From Luteolibacter sp. (GTDB taxonomy: Bacteria; Verrucomicrobiota; Verrucomicrobiia; Verrucomicrobiales; Akkermansiaceae): a stretch of 64,000 bases of DNA. A program made the position numbers and the translations under genes. The stretch lies in the NCBI GenBank assembly GCA_030696085.1, contig JAUYNL010000030.1:1-64000 (forward strand), written 5' to 3'. Positions 37,745 through 45,770 of this stretch are shown here, piece by piece. Within the stretch, counting starts at the first letter, position 1. Each line of letters opens with the position of its first letter. The notes beneath the pieces were generated by a model. The model ran no database searches and was not told the origin of the DNA. It saw only the letters and a program-made list of their open reading frames with translations.

Positions 37745-38530
37745 ATGATTTCACTTGGCCAATTGGAAAGCCGCTGCGGCTGGATGTCGTTTCCGGGCTT
37801 TCTGCGGTATTACGCACTGATGCACGCGCTGGTGTATGTGCTCCAGGTGGTGCGGCCGGATATCGGCGCCTTGTTGGAATTCGACCGCGCGCGGATTTTT
37901 TCCGGTGAGGTCTGGCGCTTGGTGACATTCCTGTTTTCCTCCTCGGGTTTCGCCGGAACGGGCATGATGGGCATCCTGTTTTTCTTCTTCATGGTGATGA
38001 TTGCCTTCATGATGAACGATGCCCTGGAAGGCGCCTGGGGCGTGTTCAAGACGAGCCTGTTCCATTACTGCGGCATGCTCGGCCTGATCATCGCGAATTT
38101 CCTCTTTCCCAACGCGATGGCCGGATCGGGATTCCTGATTTATGGCACCTCGTTTCTCGCCTTCGCCACCTTGTTTCCACGGGTAGAGTTCCTGATGTTC
38201 TTCATCCTGCCGGTGCAGGTGCGTTTCCTGGCGATGATCCAGGCGGGATTGATGATCCTGGGAGTGCTGGGCAACTGGCTGCTGCTGCCGTTTTTCCTGA
38301 TAGGCTGTGCGAACTACCTGATCTGGGCGGGAATCCCCGCGCTGCGAGGAACGGCGCAAATCATTGAGAGCAAACAGCGGAGGAAGCGGTTCAACGCCGC
38401 GAAGGAAACGGAGGAGCGGGCCTTTCACACCTGCGCCTCGTGCGACCGGACGGACGTGACCGATCCGGGGCTGGAGTTCCGCGTCGGCAGCGATGGGAGG
38501 GAATACTGCAGCGATCATCTGCGCGAGTGA
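37745..38530 (+). CDS. Rhomboid-like membrane protein with C-terminal cysteine cluster
   Basis: 261 residues from the ATG at 37745. The start has the rhomboid-like L1 feature (LQVVRPDIGALLEF ... IFSGEVWRLVTFLFSS) and about six membrane segments. The expected GxSG serine motif is replaced by FLIYGTSFLAFATLFP, and the histidine normally in helix 6 is absent (GCANYLIWAGIPALRG). It is therefore probably a catalytically dead, derlin-like member. The tail is cytoplasmic and basic (ESKQRRKRFNAAKET) and ends with a CASCD ... EYCSDH cluster that could bind zinc. It is divergent from the EamA gene and convergent with ftsY (3 bp apart). Confidence 0.7.
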   Translation: MISLGQLESRCGWMSFPGFLRYYALMHALVYVLQVVRPDIGALLEFDRARIFSGEVWRLVTFLFSSSGFAGTGMMGILFFFFMVMIAFMMNDALEGAWGVFKTSLFHYCGMLGLIIANFLFPNAMAGSGFLIYGTSFLAFATLFPRVEFLMFFILPVQVRFLAMIQAGLMILGVLGNWLLLPFFLIGCANYLIWAGIPALRGTAQIIESKQRRKRFNAAKETEERAFHTCASCDRTDVTDPGLEFRVGSDGREYCSDHLRE

Positions 38531-38533
38531 TCG

Positions 38534-39385
38534 TTAGAGGATTTCCTCCACGAAGGTATTGCGCTGGAACATCGAAAACGCCTCGGGTTCCTCGCCGGTG
38601 CCGAGGAAGCGCGGGGCGATGCCGAGTTGGTCGTGGATGGTCACGGCGATGCCTCCTTTTCCGGAGCCGTCGAGTTTGGTGACGATCAGTCCGTCCAGCG
38701 GGCTGGCCTTGTGGAATTCCTTCGCCTGGTTGAGTGCGTTGGTGCCGGTGGTGGCATCCACGACAAGGAGCGTTAGATGAGGTGCTCTCTCATCTTGTTT
38801 GGCGAGCGTGCGGCGGATTTTTCCGAGCTCCTCCATCAGGTTGTGGCGGGTGTGAATGCGTCCTGCGGTGTCGCAGATGAGGAATTGGGTGCCGTTGGCG
38901 ATGGCTTTCTGGTGCGCGTTGAAACAGACCGACGAGGGATCCGCGTTGGGGTTGCCTTTGACGATGCTGAGGCCGAGACGCTCGCACCAGCGTTCGAGTT
39001 GTTCCACGGCGGCGGCGCGGAAGGTGTCGGCGGCGGCAAGGATCACGGAAAACCCGCGCTTCTTGAGCCATAGGCCGAGCTTTGCGCTGGAAGTGGTTTT
39101 TCCCGTGCCATTCACGCCGACGACGAGGATGACGTAGGGTTTCCCATCGGGGCGGGGCAGGGGAGGCGGCACATCGCCGGGCAGGCGCTGCGCCAGGTGG
39201 CGGCGGGTGGTTTCCACCACATCCTCGGCGGAAACCTCGCGGCCGAGGGCGCGGAGTTCGTCAATGATGGCGGTAGTGAGGCGGATGCCGAGATCCGAGC
39301 TGACGAGGTCCGCCTCGAGGTCATCCCAATCGACTTCCGCGCGATTGATGACCTTGTTGTAGAGAGATTTGAAAAAGCCTGCCAT
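38534..39385 (-). CDS. ftsY: Signal recognition particle receptor FtsY
   Basis: 283 residues from the ATG at 39385. It is the membrane-associated GTPase that docks SRP-ribosome complexes. The N-domain starts with FFKSLYNKVINRAEVDWDDL and ADLVSSDLGIRLTTAIIDEL. G-domain motifs: G1 VGVNGTGKTTSSAKLG, the DTFRAAAVEQLERWCERLG insertion box, G3 ICDTAGRIHTRHNLMEELGK, G4 VTKLDGSGKGGIAVT and the C-terminal IGTGEEPEAF-like LGTGEEPEAFSMF. The long acidic A domain of E. coli FtsY is missing, as in many other bacteria. Confidence 0.95.
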   Translation of the reverse strand: MAGFFKSLYNKVINRAEVDWDDLEADLVSSDLGIRLTTAIIDELRALGREVSAEDVVETTRRHLAQRLPGDVPPPLPRPDGKPYVILVVGVNGTGKTTSSAKLGLWLKKRGFSVILAAADTFRAAAVEQLERWCERLGLSIVKGNPNADPSSVCFNAHQKAIANGTQFLICDTAGRIHTRHNLMEELGKIRRTLAKQDERAPHLTLLVVDATTGTNALNQAKEFHKASPLDGLIVTKLDGSGKGGIAVTIHDQLGIAPRFLGTGEEPEAFSMFQRNTFVEEIL

Positions 39386-39475
39386 GGGTGCGGGCGGAGC
39401 ATGGGGCGGCCGCGTAGTTGAGACAAGACAAGACGGAGTGGGGAGCACACTCTGGTTTGCAAACGGACGCGAGGC

Positions 39476-40894
39476 CTACTTCGCGCCCTTGCCGAAGAGT
39501 ACGGCGGGGATGGTGCGCAGCAGGATCTTGAAGTCCAGCCAGAGCGACCAGTTGTCGATGTAGCGGAGGTCCATGCGCACCCACTCCTCGAAGCTATGGA
39601 TCTTGCTGCGGCCACCGGCTTGCCATTCGCAGGTGATGCCGGGCTTCACGCTGAGGCGGCGGCGGTGGGAAATCTCGCAGAAGGCATCCACTTCGTAGAG
39701 CGGCAGCGGCCGCGGTCCGACCAGGCTCATGTCGCCTATGACCACGTTGAAAAGTTGCGGCAGCTCGTCGATGCTGAGTTTGCGCAGCAGGGTGCCGAAG
39801 GAGAAGATCCGCGGATCGCTGTCGAGTTTGAAAACCGGGCCTTCCATCTGGTTCCCGTGATCCTTTTTGATCTGGTCGAGCAGTTGCTCGGCATTGGCGA
39901 CCATCGTGCGGAATTTCCACATCTTGAAGGGCTGGCCATAGCGTCCGGCACGCATTTGCGAAAAAAGCACCGGTGCGCCCGGGCTCTTGAGTCGGATGCC
40001 GATCGCCGCAAAAATCCACAGCGGCAGGGTGAGCAGGATGGCGAAAGAAGCCCCCACGCGGTCAAGCACATCCTTGCAGAGCAGTTCCCACGATAATTCG
40101 GGAGTTGAGCGCAGCACCAGCATCGGTTTGTCACCCACCGCATCGAACACCGGACGGGCGATCTGGGTGCGGATGAATGAGGCGGAAATCCAGGCTTCCA
40201 CGCCTTGCAGCTCGCAGGCTTCCACCGCCCGCGCCACTTTGTCGAAACCGGTCTCCTTGGCGGCGAAGATCACCCGCGCCACCGATTCTCTTTTCAGCAG
40301 ATCGAACAAATCCGCCACCGGCCGATGTCCCAGATCGAAGTGTTCGATGACGTTCCAACTGGAGGTGATTTCGGGATCGAGTTCACCGAGCAGCGCGGCC
40401 ATTTCGCCGCCCGAACCGGCCACCACCACGCGTTCCTTCGCCGTATCCTGGTGGCTTTTGCGCGTCAACCAGGCGGCCGTGAGCCGGTCGCGTGCGAGCA
40501 CCAGCAGAAACACCAGCAGAAACACCAGCAGGAACCCGATGCCGAGCACCAGGCGGCGCGTGTCCATCAGCTTGGCGAAAATCGCGAACATTCCGATCAT
40601 CAGGGCGATGACCACCAGGGCCTCGATCATCTGCACGATGGCCCGGCCGGTACCCTTGCTCTGAATCCGCCGGTAAAAACCGAAATGTTCGAGAGCCAGC
40701 GGCGTGAAGGGCACCGCGATGTAGAGCACCCAATTGATGGATTCGCGGATATCGCCGGATTCCACCCCCATCTCAAGCCAGATCCGCACGGCATCCCGCG
40801 TCTCCCAAGCCAGCCAGAACGACGCCCATACCAGCAGGGCGTCGGTGAGTTGCAGCGCCTGGATGCGGAAGGCTTCGTTGCGGCTGGTGGCCAT
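39476..40894 (-). CDS. Polyprenyl-phosphate sugar transferase (exopolysaccharide initiation)
   Basis: 472 residues. Four N-terminal membrane helices come first, then a CoA-binding-like domain (VVVAGSGGEMAALLGEL), a fifth helix near residue 290 and the bacterial sugar transferase domain. The latter has MRAGRYGQPFKMWKFRTMVA, the FGTLLRKLSIDELPQLFNVV box, IGDMSLVGPRPLPLYEVDAF and the C-terminal VKPGITCEWQAGGRSKI. It transfers a sugar-1-phosphate to undecaprenyl phosphate and starts assembly of a surface polysaccharide. It marks the left border of the glycosyltransferase locus. The neighbouring VanZ-like gene is divergent across 236 bp. Confidence 0.92.
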   Translation of the reverse strand: MATSRNEAFRIQALQLTDALLVWASFWLAWETRDAVRIWLEMGVESGDIRESINWVLYIAVPFTPLALEHFGFYRRIQSKGTGRAIVQMIEALVVIALMIGMFAIFAKLMDTRRLVLGIGFLLVFLLVFLLVLARDRLTAAWLTRKSHQDTAKERVVVAGSGGEMAALLGELDPEITSSWNVIEHFDLGHRPVADLFDLLKRESVARVIFAAKETGFDKVARAVEACELQGVEAWISASFIRTQIARPVFDAVGDKPMLVLRSTPELSWELLCKDVLDRVGASFAILLTLPLWIFAAIGIRLKSPGAPVLFSQMRAGRYGQPFKMWKFRTMVANAEQLLDQIKKDHGNQMEGPVFKLDSDPRIFSFGTLLRKLSIDELPQLFNVVIGDMSLVGPRPLPLYEVDAFCEISHRRRLSVKPGITCEWQAGGRSKIHSFEEWVRMDLRYIDNWSLWLDFKILLRTIPAVLFGKGAK

Positions 40895-41130
40895 GGGGTT
40901 GTAAAAACGACGCCGGGAGGTGCGGCAGACCGAAACAACGCTGAAATTGCGCTTACTGCAACCCCGGAAATCGAAAGCACGCGATCACGGGGGGGCGGAC
41001 TTTGATTTTCATTCACAATTCGCGCCGTTGGCGACAAATGGGCGAATCGGGCCGGAGCGTGTCGTGCCTCCGACTTTCAGAATTCTTCCGCCTTGGAATA
41101 CCGCGGAATGCGTGATGCTCTCTCGCCGCC

Positions 41131-42288
41131 ATGCGCCGCGCCCTTTCCGCCATATCCTTCGTCATCCTCGTGGCGGCGCTGGGACTCATATGGGCTCATC
41201 GTTTCGAGCACGACGCTGGCGGAGGGTCCGTCTGGCGGCTCTCGGACCTGCGCGGGGGTGTTCCGGCGGTGGCCGGAGTCGAATGGCTCGGCACGCCGGA
41301 AAAACTGTCGCTGCGGCTACGGGTGGATGACAGGAATCCGCGCGTGGCGATTCGCCTAGCGATTCCCGGAATTTCGGCAGTGGAAGGCCTTCACCTTCGG
41401 TTCCGGATGTCGGCCCGGGGCCTGATACCTGGCAAGGAGCCATGGGAAAGCGGTCGTTTCATGATTGAGTGGCATCGGCCTGATGGTGGCCCGGAGGTCG
41501 AGTTGGATCCAGTCGCTGGCATCAAGCTCGATCAGAAAGGCGATTCGGTCGCCCTCATCGCCCTGCCCGAGAGTGGCCCTGCGATCCCCGCGCTGCGCCT
41601 GGAGCACCTCGGGCGTGCCGGAGATTTCCAACTCTCGGACTTGGAAATCACGGCCGTCCATGAACGCGCGTTGTGGAAAACCGGTCGTTGGGTTCTCGCG
41701 CTTGGCTGGCTCGTGTGGATCGCCGCCTTGATCCGGATGTGGCCGGGGATTTCACGAGGCCGGGCACTGGGTGCCGCGATGATTTGCCTGCTCATGGGGA
41801 TCCATTTTGTCATACCCGGGCCATGGAAAGTACAGCGCGCCATCAGCGGGGATTTCCAACTCGGAGAACTTGCGGGCCCCTCGGTTCCGGCCGAAGCTCC
41901 GCCCTCGGTGACCGCGAAAACAGCGGTCGATATTCCATCTGGAACGATTGCCGCGACGGGTAAAATTCCAGTGCAGGGAAGTTTCGCGCTGAGGCTGAAA
42001 TATGCGATCAAGCAGGCAAGACCCCTGCTGCACGCGCTCCTGCTTTTAGGTCCCACCCTCGGACTGGCCTTCCTGGTCGGCCGAAAGCATGCCTTGATGT
42101 TGGCGCTCGCGCTGGCGTTGCTGATCGAGTCGGCCCAATTCGCCTTTGGTTACGGCTTCGGCTGGGATGATGTGTGGGATTTGCTAAACGATGGCATCGG
42201 CATCGCGCTGGCGCTGTGGATCCACCGCCGGTTCATGGCCTCAAGGAGCGGCGGAACGCGTCCGCCGATGATCATGGGAGGCCAATGA
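41131..42288 (+). CDS. VanZ-like domain membrane protein
   Basis: 385 residues. One N-terminal hydrophobic segment (ALSAISFVILVAALGLIWAH) is followed by a beta-rich extracytoplasmic domain of about 160 residues. Further membrane segments come after that: LALGWLVWIAALIRMW, AAMICLLMGIHFVIPG and the C-terminal block from LLHALLLLGPTLGLAFLV. The last part has the VanZ-like pattern ALLIESAQFAFGYGFGWDDV ... LLNDGIGIALALWIHRR. VanZ-like domains are often next to exosortase genes, and here exosortase follows after 188 bp. The function of the beta domain is unknown. Confidence 0.75.
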   Translation: MRRALSAISFVILVAALGLIWAHRFEHDAGGGSVWRLSDLRGGVPAVAGVEWLGTPEKLSLRLRVDDRNPRVAIRLAIPGISAVEGLHLRFRMSARGLIPGKEPWESGRFMIEWHRPDGGPEVELDPVAGIKLDQKGDSVALIALPESGPAIPALRLEHLGRAGDFQLSDLEITAVHERALWKTGRWVLALGWLVWIAALIRMWPGISRGRALGAAMICLLMGIHFVIPGPWKVQRAISGDFQLGELAGPSVPAEAPPSVTAKTAVDIPSGTIAATGKIPVQGSFALRLKYAIKQARPLLHALLLLGPTLGLAFLVGRKHALMLALALALLIESAQFAFGYGFGWDDVWDLLNDGIGIALALWIHRRFMASRSGGTRPPMIMGGQ

Positions 42289-42414
42289 GATCTGGGTAGC
42301 GCTTTCCATTGTCACCTCATGGGTGCTGGCGAACACGTTTCACCCTTCATTGTCTCGCTCACGCGTCTGTAATTTTTCTCAAACCGTGACTTTCATACTG
42401 GAAATCTTCATGGA

Positions 42415-42442
42415 TTGACAAGGATTGATCCCCTCATAAGGT
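42415..42442 (+). promoter_or_regulatory. Candidate sigma-70 promoter of the exosortase genes
   Basis: A perfect -35 hexamer TTGACA at 42415-42420 is followed after 16 bp by TAAGGT at 42437-42442, a poor -10 match. It lies about 35 bp upstream of the exosortase ATG in a 188 bp gap. The weak -10 box keeps confidence low. Confidence 0.3.
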
Positions 42443-42476
42443 CTCCGGGCCAGCTAGGAAATGGCACGCTCAACCC

Positions 42477-43475
42477 ATGAACCCAGCTCATTCCGAAAAC
42501 GCTCAAACCCCTCCCGACAGCCACGTTGGCAGCCGTGCTGGCGTGATCCTGACGCTTGCCGCGCTGGCCTCAGTCGCGGTCCTGGTGTGGTTTTTTTGCT
42601 TTGAAACGCGATATGGCCCGAAGCATGTGCATTCTACCTTGGGTTGGCTTAAAAGTGCCTGGAATCCATCCACCGATTACGAGCACGGGAAACTTGTTCC
42701 CTTCGTGATCCTCGGCTTGATCGTATATCGCTTCAAGGAAATCCGCGCCTCCGTTCAGCCTGGAAGTCTCTGGGGGCTCCTCTCGGTTGTTGTGGGATGT
42801 CTGTTCTACGTGGCGGCCTACCGGACGCTGCAACCCCGTGTAGCAGTGGCAGGACTGCCCTTCATCCTCTGGGGGGCCGCCCACTTCCTGTGGGGCTGGC
42901 GTGTGGCCAAATTACTGGCCTTCCCCTTGTTTTTCCTATGGATTGCCATCCCCTTGCCCACCTTCCAGCAGGCGACCACCCATCTCCAATTGCTGGCCAC
43001 CTCGCTGGCCCACCATGGTTCCGGGCTGCTTGGTGTGGAAACCTACACCCAAGGCACCACGGTCTTGCCGGTGAAAGGAGATTGGAAACCGCTGAGCATC
43101 GCTCATGGCTGCAGCGGCATCCGCTCGCTGATGGCGCTGCTGATGATTTCAGCGACCTGGGCCTATGTTGCGAAAATCGCCTTGTGGAAGAAGATCCTGC
43201 TCTTTCTCAGCGCCGTTCCCCTGGCGATTGTCGGAAACGCCCTGCGGGTGATCTCGATCTTCGTCATCGCCGAGCATGGAAATGCCGAATGGGCGTCCAC
43301 CACCTGGCACGACTGGTCGGGCCTGCTGCTTTTCTATCCGTTTTCGCTCATGCTCTTGCTGGCCATTCACTCACTTCTCGAAGGCGGCCTGCCGTGGAAA
43401 GCAAAAAACCGGCGTGAATTGCGCCGCACGAGAGTGGCCGCATCCACGCCGGTTGGCGAACTTCAGAAACCATGA
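42477..43475 (+). CDS. xrt: Exosortase (EpsH/Xrt family)
   Basis: 332 residues with eight or more membrane helices. The putative catalytic triad is visible: C212 in IAHGCSGIRSLMALL, R257 in GNALRVISIFVIAEH and H278 in TTWHDWSGLLLFYPF. The N-terminal half carries the YEHGKLVPFVILGLIVYRF segment and LPTFQQATTHLQLLATSLAH. Exosortases cleave C-terminal PEP-CTERM-type sorting signals at the outer face of the inner membrane and are genetically tied to exopolysaccharide loci, as here. No PEP-CTERM-like substrate is in the window. The stop overlaps the EpsI gene by four bases. Confidence 0.92.
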   Translation: MNPAHSENAQTPPDSHVGSRAGVILTLAALASVAVLVWFFCFETRYGPKHVHSTLGWLKSAWNPSTDYEHGKLVPFVILGLIVYRFKEIRASVQPGSLWGLLSVVVGCLFYVAAYRTLQPRVAVAGLPFILWGAAHFLWGWRVAKLLAFPLFFLWIAIPLPTFQQATTHLQLLATSLAHHGSGLLGVETYTQGTTVLPVKGDWKPLSIAHGCSGIRSLMALLMISATWAYVAKIALWKKILLFLSAVPLAIVGNALRVISIFVIAEHGNAEWASTTWHDWSGLLLFYPFSLMLLLAIHSLLEGGLPWKAKNRRELRRTRVAASTPVGELQKP

Positions 43476-44203
43476 AAGCCCTGTCCCTGATATTGCCCGT
43501 CCTGCTCGGGGGAGCGCTTGCCACCATTCACCTGCTGCCCGAAGCCGGTGAAATGGCACCATCGGCTGTAAAAATGGAGATTTCCGACAAAGCCGGAACC
43601 TGGACGATGCGCCCGGTGCCGGTCAGCGAGTTGGAGCTCGCGATTCTCGCCGCGGACACCAGCTTTTCAAAGGCCATCTGCCTGCGTGCCAGGGAGGGCG
43701 AGATCGACCTCGCCTCGGGCATGGCGGTGCCGGATCGCATCGACCTCTCAATCGTTCTATCAGGACACGATTTGAACAATTCGATCCACCGCCCCGAGCG
43801 CTGCATGCCATCACAGGGCCATGTGATCGGCAGTTCCTCGAACCTTGATTTCAAGCTCCCGAATGGCAGGAAACTCACCGTCAAGCGCCTCTTGTCCGTG
43901 CAGTCCATCCCGACCAACGAGACTCGCACGGAATTCGCTAAGTTCACCTGCCTCACCTATTACTTTTTCGTGGGCAATCGCCGGATCACCCAGGATCACC
44001 TCAAGCGGACCTTGTTGGACATGCAGGACCGGCTCGTTCTCGGCATGGACCAGCGCTGGGCTTATGTCTCGGCCTCCATGTGGTATGGCAAGGTCCCCTG
44101 GATCGAAAACGTGGTTTCGCTGGAAGAGGCCGATGCCAAGCTGCGGCAGTTCATCGCAGAGTTCGGAGAGGAACAGATCGACTGGGACATGATCCCGATG
44201 TGA
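43472..44203 (+). CDS. epsI: Exosortase-associated EpsI-family protein
   Basis: 243 residues. An N-terminal signal anchor (ALSLILPVLLGGALATIHLL) precedes a periplasmic domain. The EpsI hallmark is LNNSIHRPERCMPSQGHVIG, with conserved Arg-Pro-Glu-Arg-Cys. It ends with EEQIDWDMIPM. In other bacteria it is fused to or encoded next to exosortase and is thought to support polysaccharide export or exosortase function. Translation is probably coupled to the exosortase gene. The last 53 bp overlap the convergent tagF-like gene. Confidence 0.88.
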   Translation: MKALSLILPVLLGGALATIHLLPEAGEMAPSAVKMEISDKAGTWTMRPVPVSELELAILAADTSFSKAICLRAREGEIDLASGMAVPDRIDLSIVLSGHDLNNSIHRPERCMPSQGHVIGSSSNLDFKLPNGRKLTVKRLLSVQSIPTNETRTEFAKFTCLTYYFFVGNRRITQDHLKRTLLDMQDRLVLGMDQRWAYVSASMWYGKVPWIENVVSLEEADAKLRQFIAEFGEEQIDWDMIPM

Positions 44204-45323
44204 GGCCGGTCAACCCCACCGCTTCCAAAAGTCTCCTCGTAGCGCCACCATCCCTGTGGCTGTGGGAAAGTTCGAGCATCGCGCGTCGTTTGGCCGCTTC
44301 CGGATCGTTTCCGGAAAACACGGCATCCAAGGCATCCCGCAGTTCCTTGCAGTTGGTGACCACGGGGCCCGCGAAATAGTCCTGGATTGGTTCGACCGTG
44401 AATCCCCGCGACGACTCATATTCCCCGAGATCGGTGAACGCGTGGATCACCGGCCGGTCGAGCAGCAGGTAATCGATCACCACGCTGGAGATATCACTGA
44501 TGAGCAGGTCCGTGGCGCCGAGGAATTCATAAAGCGACAGGCGCCTCTCCCTGAGCCACGCATCATCCACGATCAGAAGGTTGCTCCATGCTTCCGATGC
44601 CTCGAACTCCGCCATCGGATGCGGTTTGACCAACAGAACCGCGTTGCGGGATTCAAGGAACGAGTTGAGCGCTTCCGGATCGACGTCGGGCATTTCGAAC
44701 ACGTTGCCCGCCTCGATGCCGTCCGTTCTCGGAAGTCCGCGCACGCTCTTGCGGTAGGTCGGCAGCCAGGCCAGCAATCGCCGTCCGGCGGGCAGCCCGA
44801 GTTTTTCTAACACCTGGCCGCGGTTTGAAAAAAGCCGGTCGTTGCGTGGAAGCCCGATCGGCAGCACGCTGCCATGGGGCCGCATGGCGCGTTCCATGAT
44901 TTCCGCCCAGAACGGCGAGGTGGCGAGCGCGTGGCGCGAGGAAATTCCAGCATCGCCTTCAAGCATCCAGCCGATCTTTTTGATCGGCATGCCATGCCAG
45001 ACATTCACCGAAACCACATCCGGCGGGAAATCCCGCGTAAAACAGGGATGGGTGAAAAACACATATCTCGCGGAACAGAACCAACACCAACCGATCACCG
45101 AGTTTTTCCTCACCCGTATCGTCTTGCTTCCCAGTTCCCATTGCGACGGGGCTCCCGGGTCCGTCATGAGAAGCACGACGCGTCCCACATGGCTTTCCTG
45201 CAACGCCCGCTCCAGGGCGATCACGCTGTCCTCATAGTCGGGCCAGCCCCAGATCACGGCATGGTTCCACTTCGGTGAAAACCGGTGAACCAGTTGGCTG
45301 ATGATGCGCGCGATTCCGATCAC
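44151..45323 (-). CDS. CDP-glycerol:polyglycerophosphate transferase-like (TagB/TagF)
   Basis: 390 residues. Family features: VVSVNVWHGMPIKKIGWMLE, which matches the W-H-G-x-P-x-K motif, then LPIGLPRNDRLFSN, RRLLAWLPTYRKSVRG, LLVKPHPMAEFE and the C-terminal catalytic block DLLISDISSVVIDYLLLDRP followed by VIHAF. These belong to the TagF/TagB teichoic acid polymerases, which transfer glycerol phosphate from CDP-glycerol. It is immediately downstream of a CDP-glycerol-forming enzyme (ATGA overlap). Together they probably decorate the extracellular polysaccharide with glycerol phosphate. It could also move ribitol phosphate. Confidence 0.85.
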   Translation of the reverse strand: MIGIARIISQLVHRFSPKWNHAVIWGWPDYEDSVIALERALQESHVGRVVLLMTDPGAPSQWELGSKTIRVRKNSVIGWCWFCSARYVFFTHPCFTRDFPPDVVSVNVWHGMPIKKIGWMLEGDAGISSRHALATSPFWAEIMERAMRPHGSVLPIGLPRNDRLFSNRGQVLEKLGLPAGRRLLAWLPTYRKSVRGLPRTDGIEAGNVFEMPDVDPEALNSFLESRNAVLLVKPHPMAEFEASEAWSNLLIVDDAWLRERRLSLYEFLGATDLLISDISSVVIDYLLLDRPVIHAFTDLGEYESSRGFTVEPIQDYFAGPVVTNCKELRDALDAVFSGNDPEAAKRRAMLELSHSHRDGGATRRLLEAVGLTGLTSGSCPSRSVPLRTLR

Positions 45324-45736
45324 TCTGAAAATTCAATGTTGGAGTCCTCGGAAACCCGAAGGCTGGCCTTGATCTGGGTGGTGCTCACGCCATCGGTGCG
45401 CGGCAGATAGACCACCTCGCAGAGCTCCTTGAGGTGATCGAATTTCCCGCTCCAGTCGTCACCCATCACAAAGACGTCGATGTCATGATCGACGATATCC
45501 CGGGCCTTCTGCTCCCAGGTGTGTTCCGGAATGACCTCGTCCACGTAACGAACCGCCTCCAGCACCAGCTTGCGTTCCTCATAGGAGTAGAAGGACTTCT
45601 TGTGCTTCACCGCATTGAACTCATCGCTTGATAGTCCGACCACGAGATAATCGCCAATGGTCTTCGCACGTTTCAAAAGATTGATGTGTCCCCGGTGCAG
45701 CAGATCATAGGTGCCGTAGGTGATGACTTTTTTCAT
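45320..45736 (-). CDS. tagD: Glycerol-3-phosphate cytidylyltransferase (TagD-like)
   Basis: 138 residues, close to B. subtilis TagD (129). Nucleotide-binding motifs are present: ITYGTYDLLHRGHINLLKRA with the HxGH motif at 14-17, VVGLSSDEFNAVKHKKSFYS, FVMGDDWSGKFDHLKELCEV and the RTDGVSTTQIKASL signature. It makes CDP-glycerol from CTP and glycerol-3-phosphate. Together with the overlapping tagF-like gene it forms a CDP-glycerol cassette, here inside a probable Gram-negative polysaccharide locus. Its leader contains AT-rich heptamers (45742-45770). Confidence 0.92.
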   Translation of the reverse strand: MKKVITYGTYDLLHRGHINLLKRAKTIGDYLVVGLSSDEFNAVKHKKSFYSYEERKLVLEAVRYVDEVIPEHTWEQKARDIVDHDIDVFVMGDDWSGKFDHLKELCEVVYLPRTDGVSTTQIKASLRVSEDSNIEFSE

Positions 45737-45741
45737 GGGTG

Positions 45742-45770
45742 CAATTTAAGAGACTTTCAAAACTTCAAAC
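45742..45770. repeat. AT-rich heptamer tract
   Basis: Degenerate direct repeats of the TTCAAAA type lie between the start of the tagD-like gene and the stop of the next gene upstream, overlapping its last codons. It is one of a set of similar tracts at gene junctions of this locus. Confidence 0.5.

Noticed and set aside
40500-40545. CACCAGCAGAAA direct repeats as a CRISPR-like array
   Set aside because: Three adjacent 12-bp units within the sugar transferase gene encode repeated Leu-Val-Phe in a membrane helix; there are no spacers.
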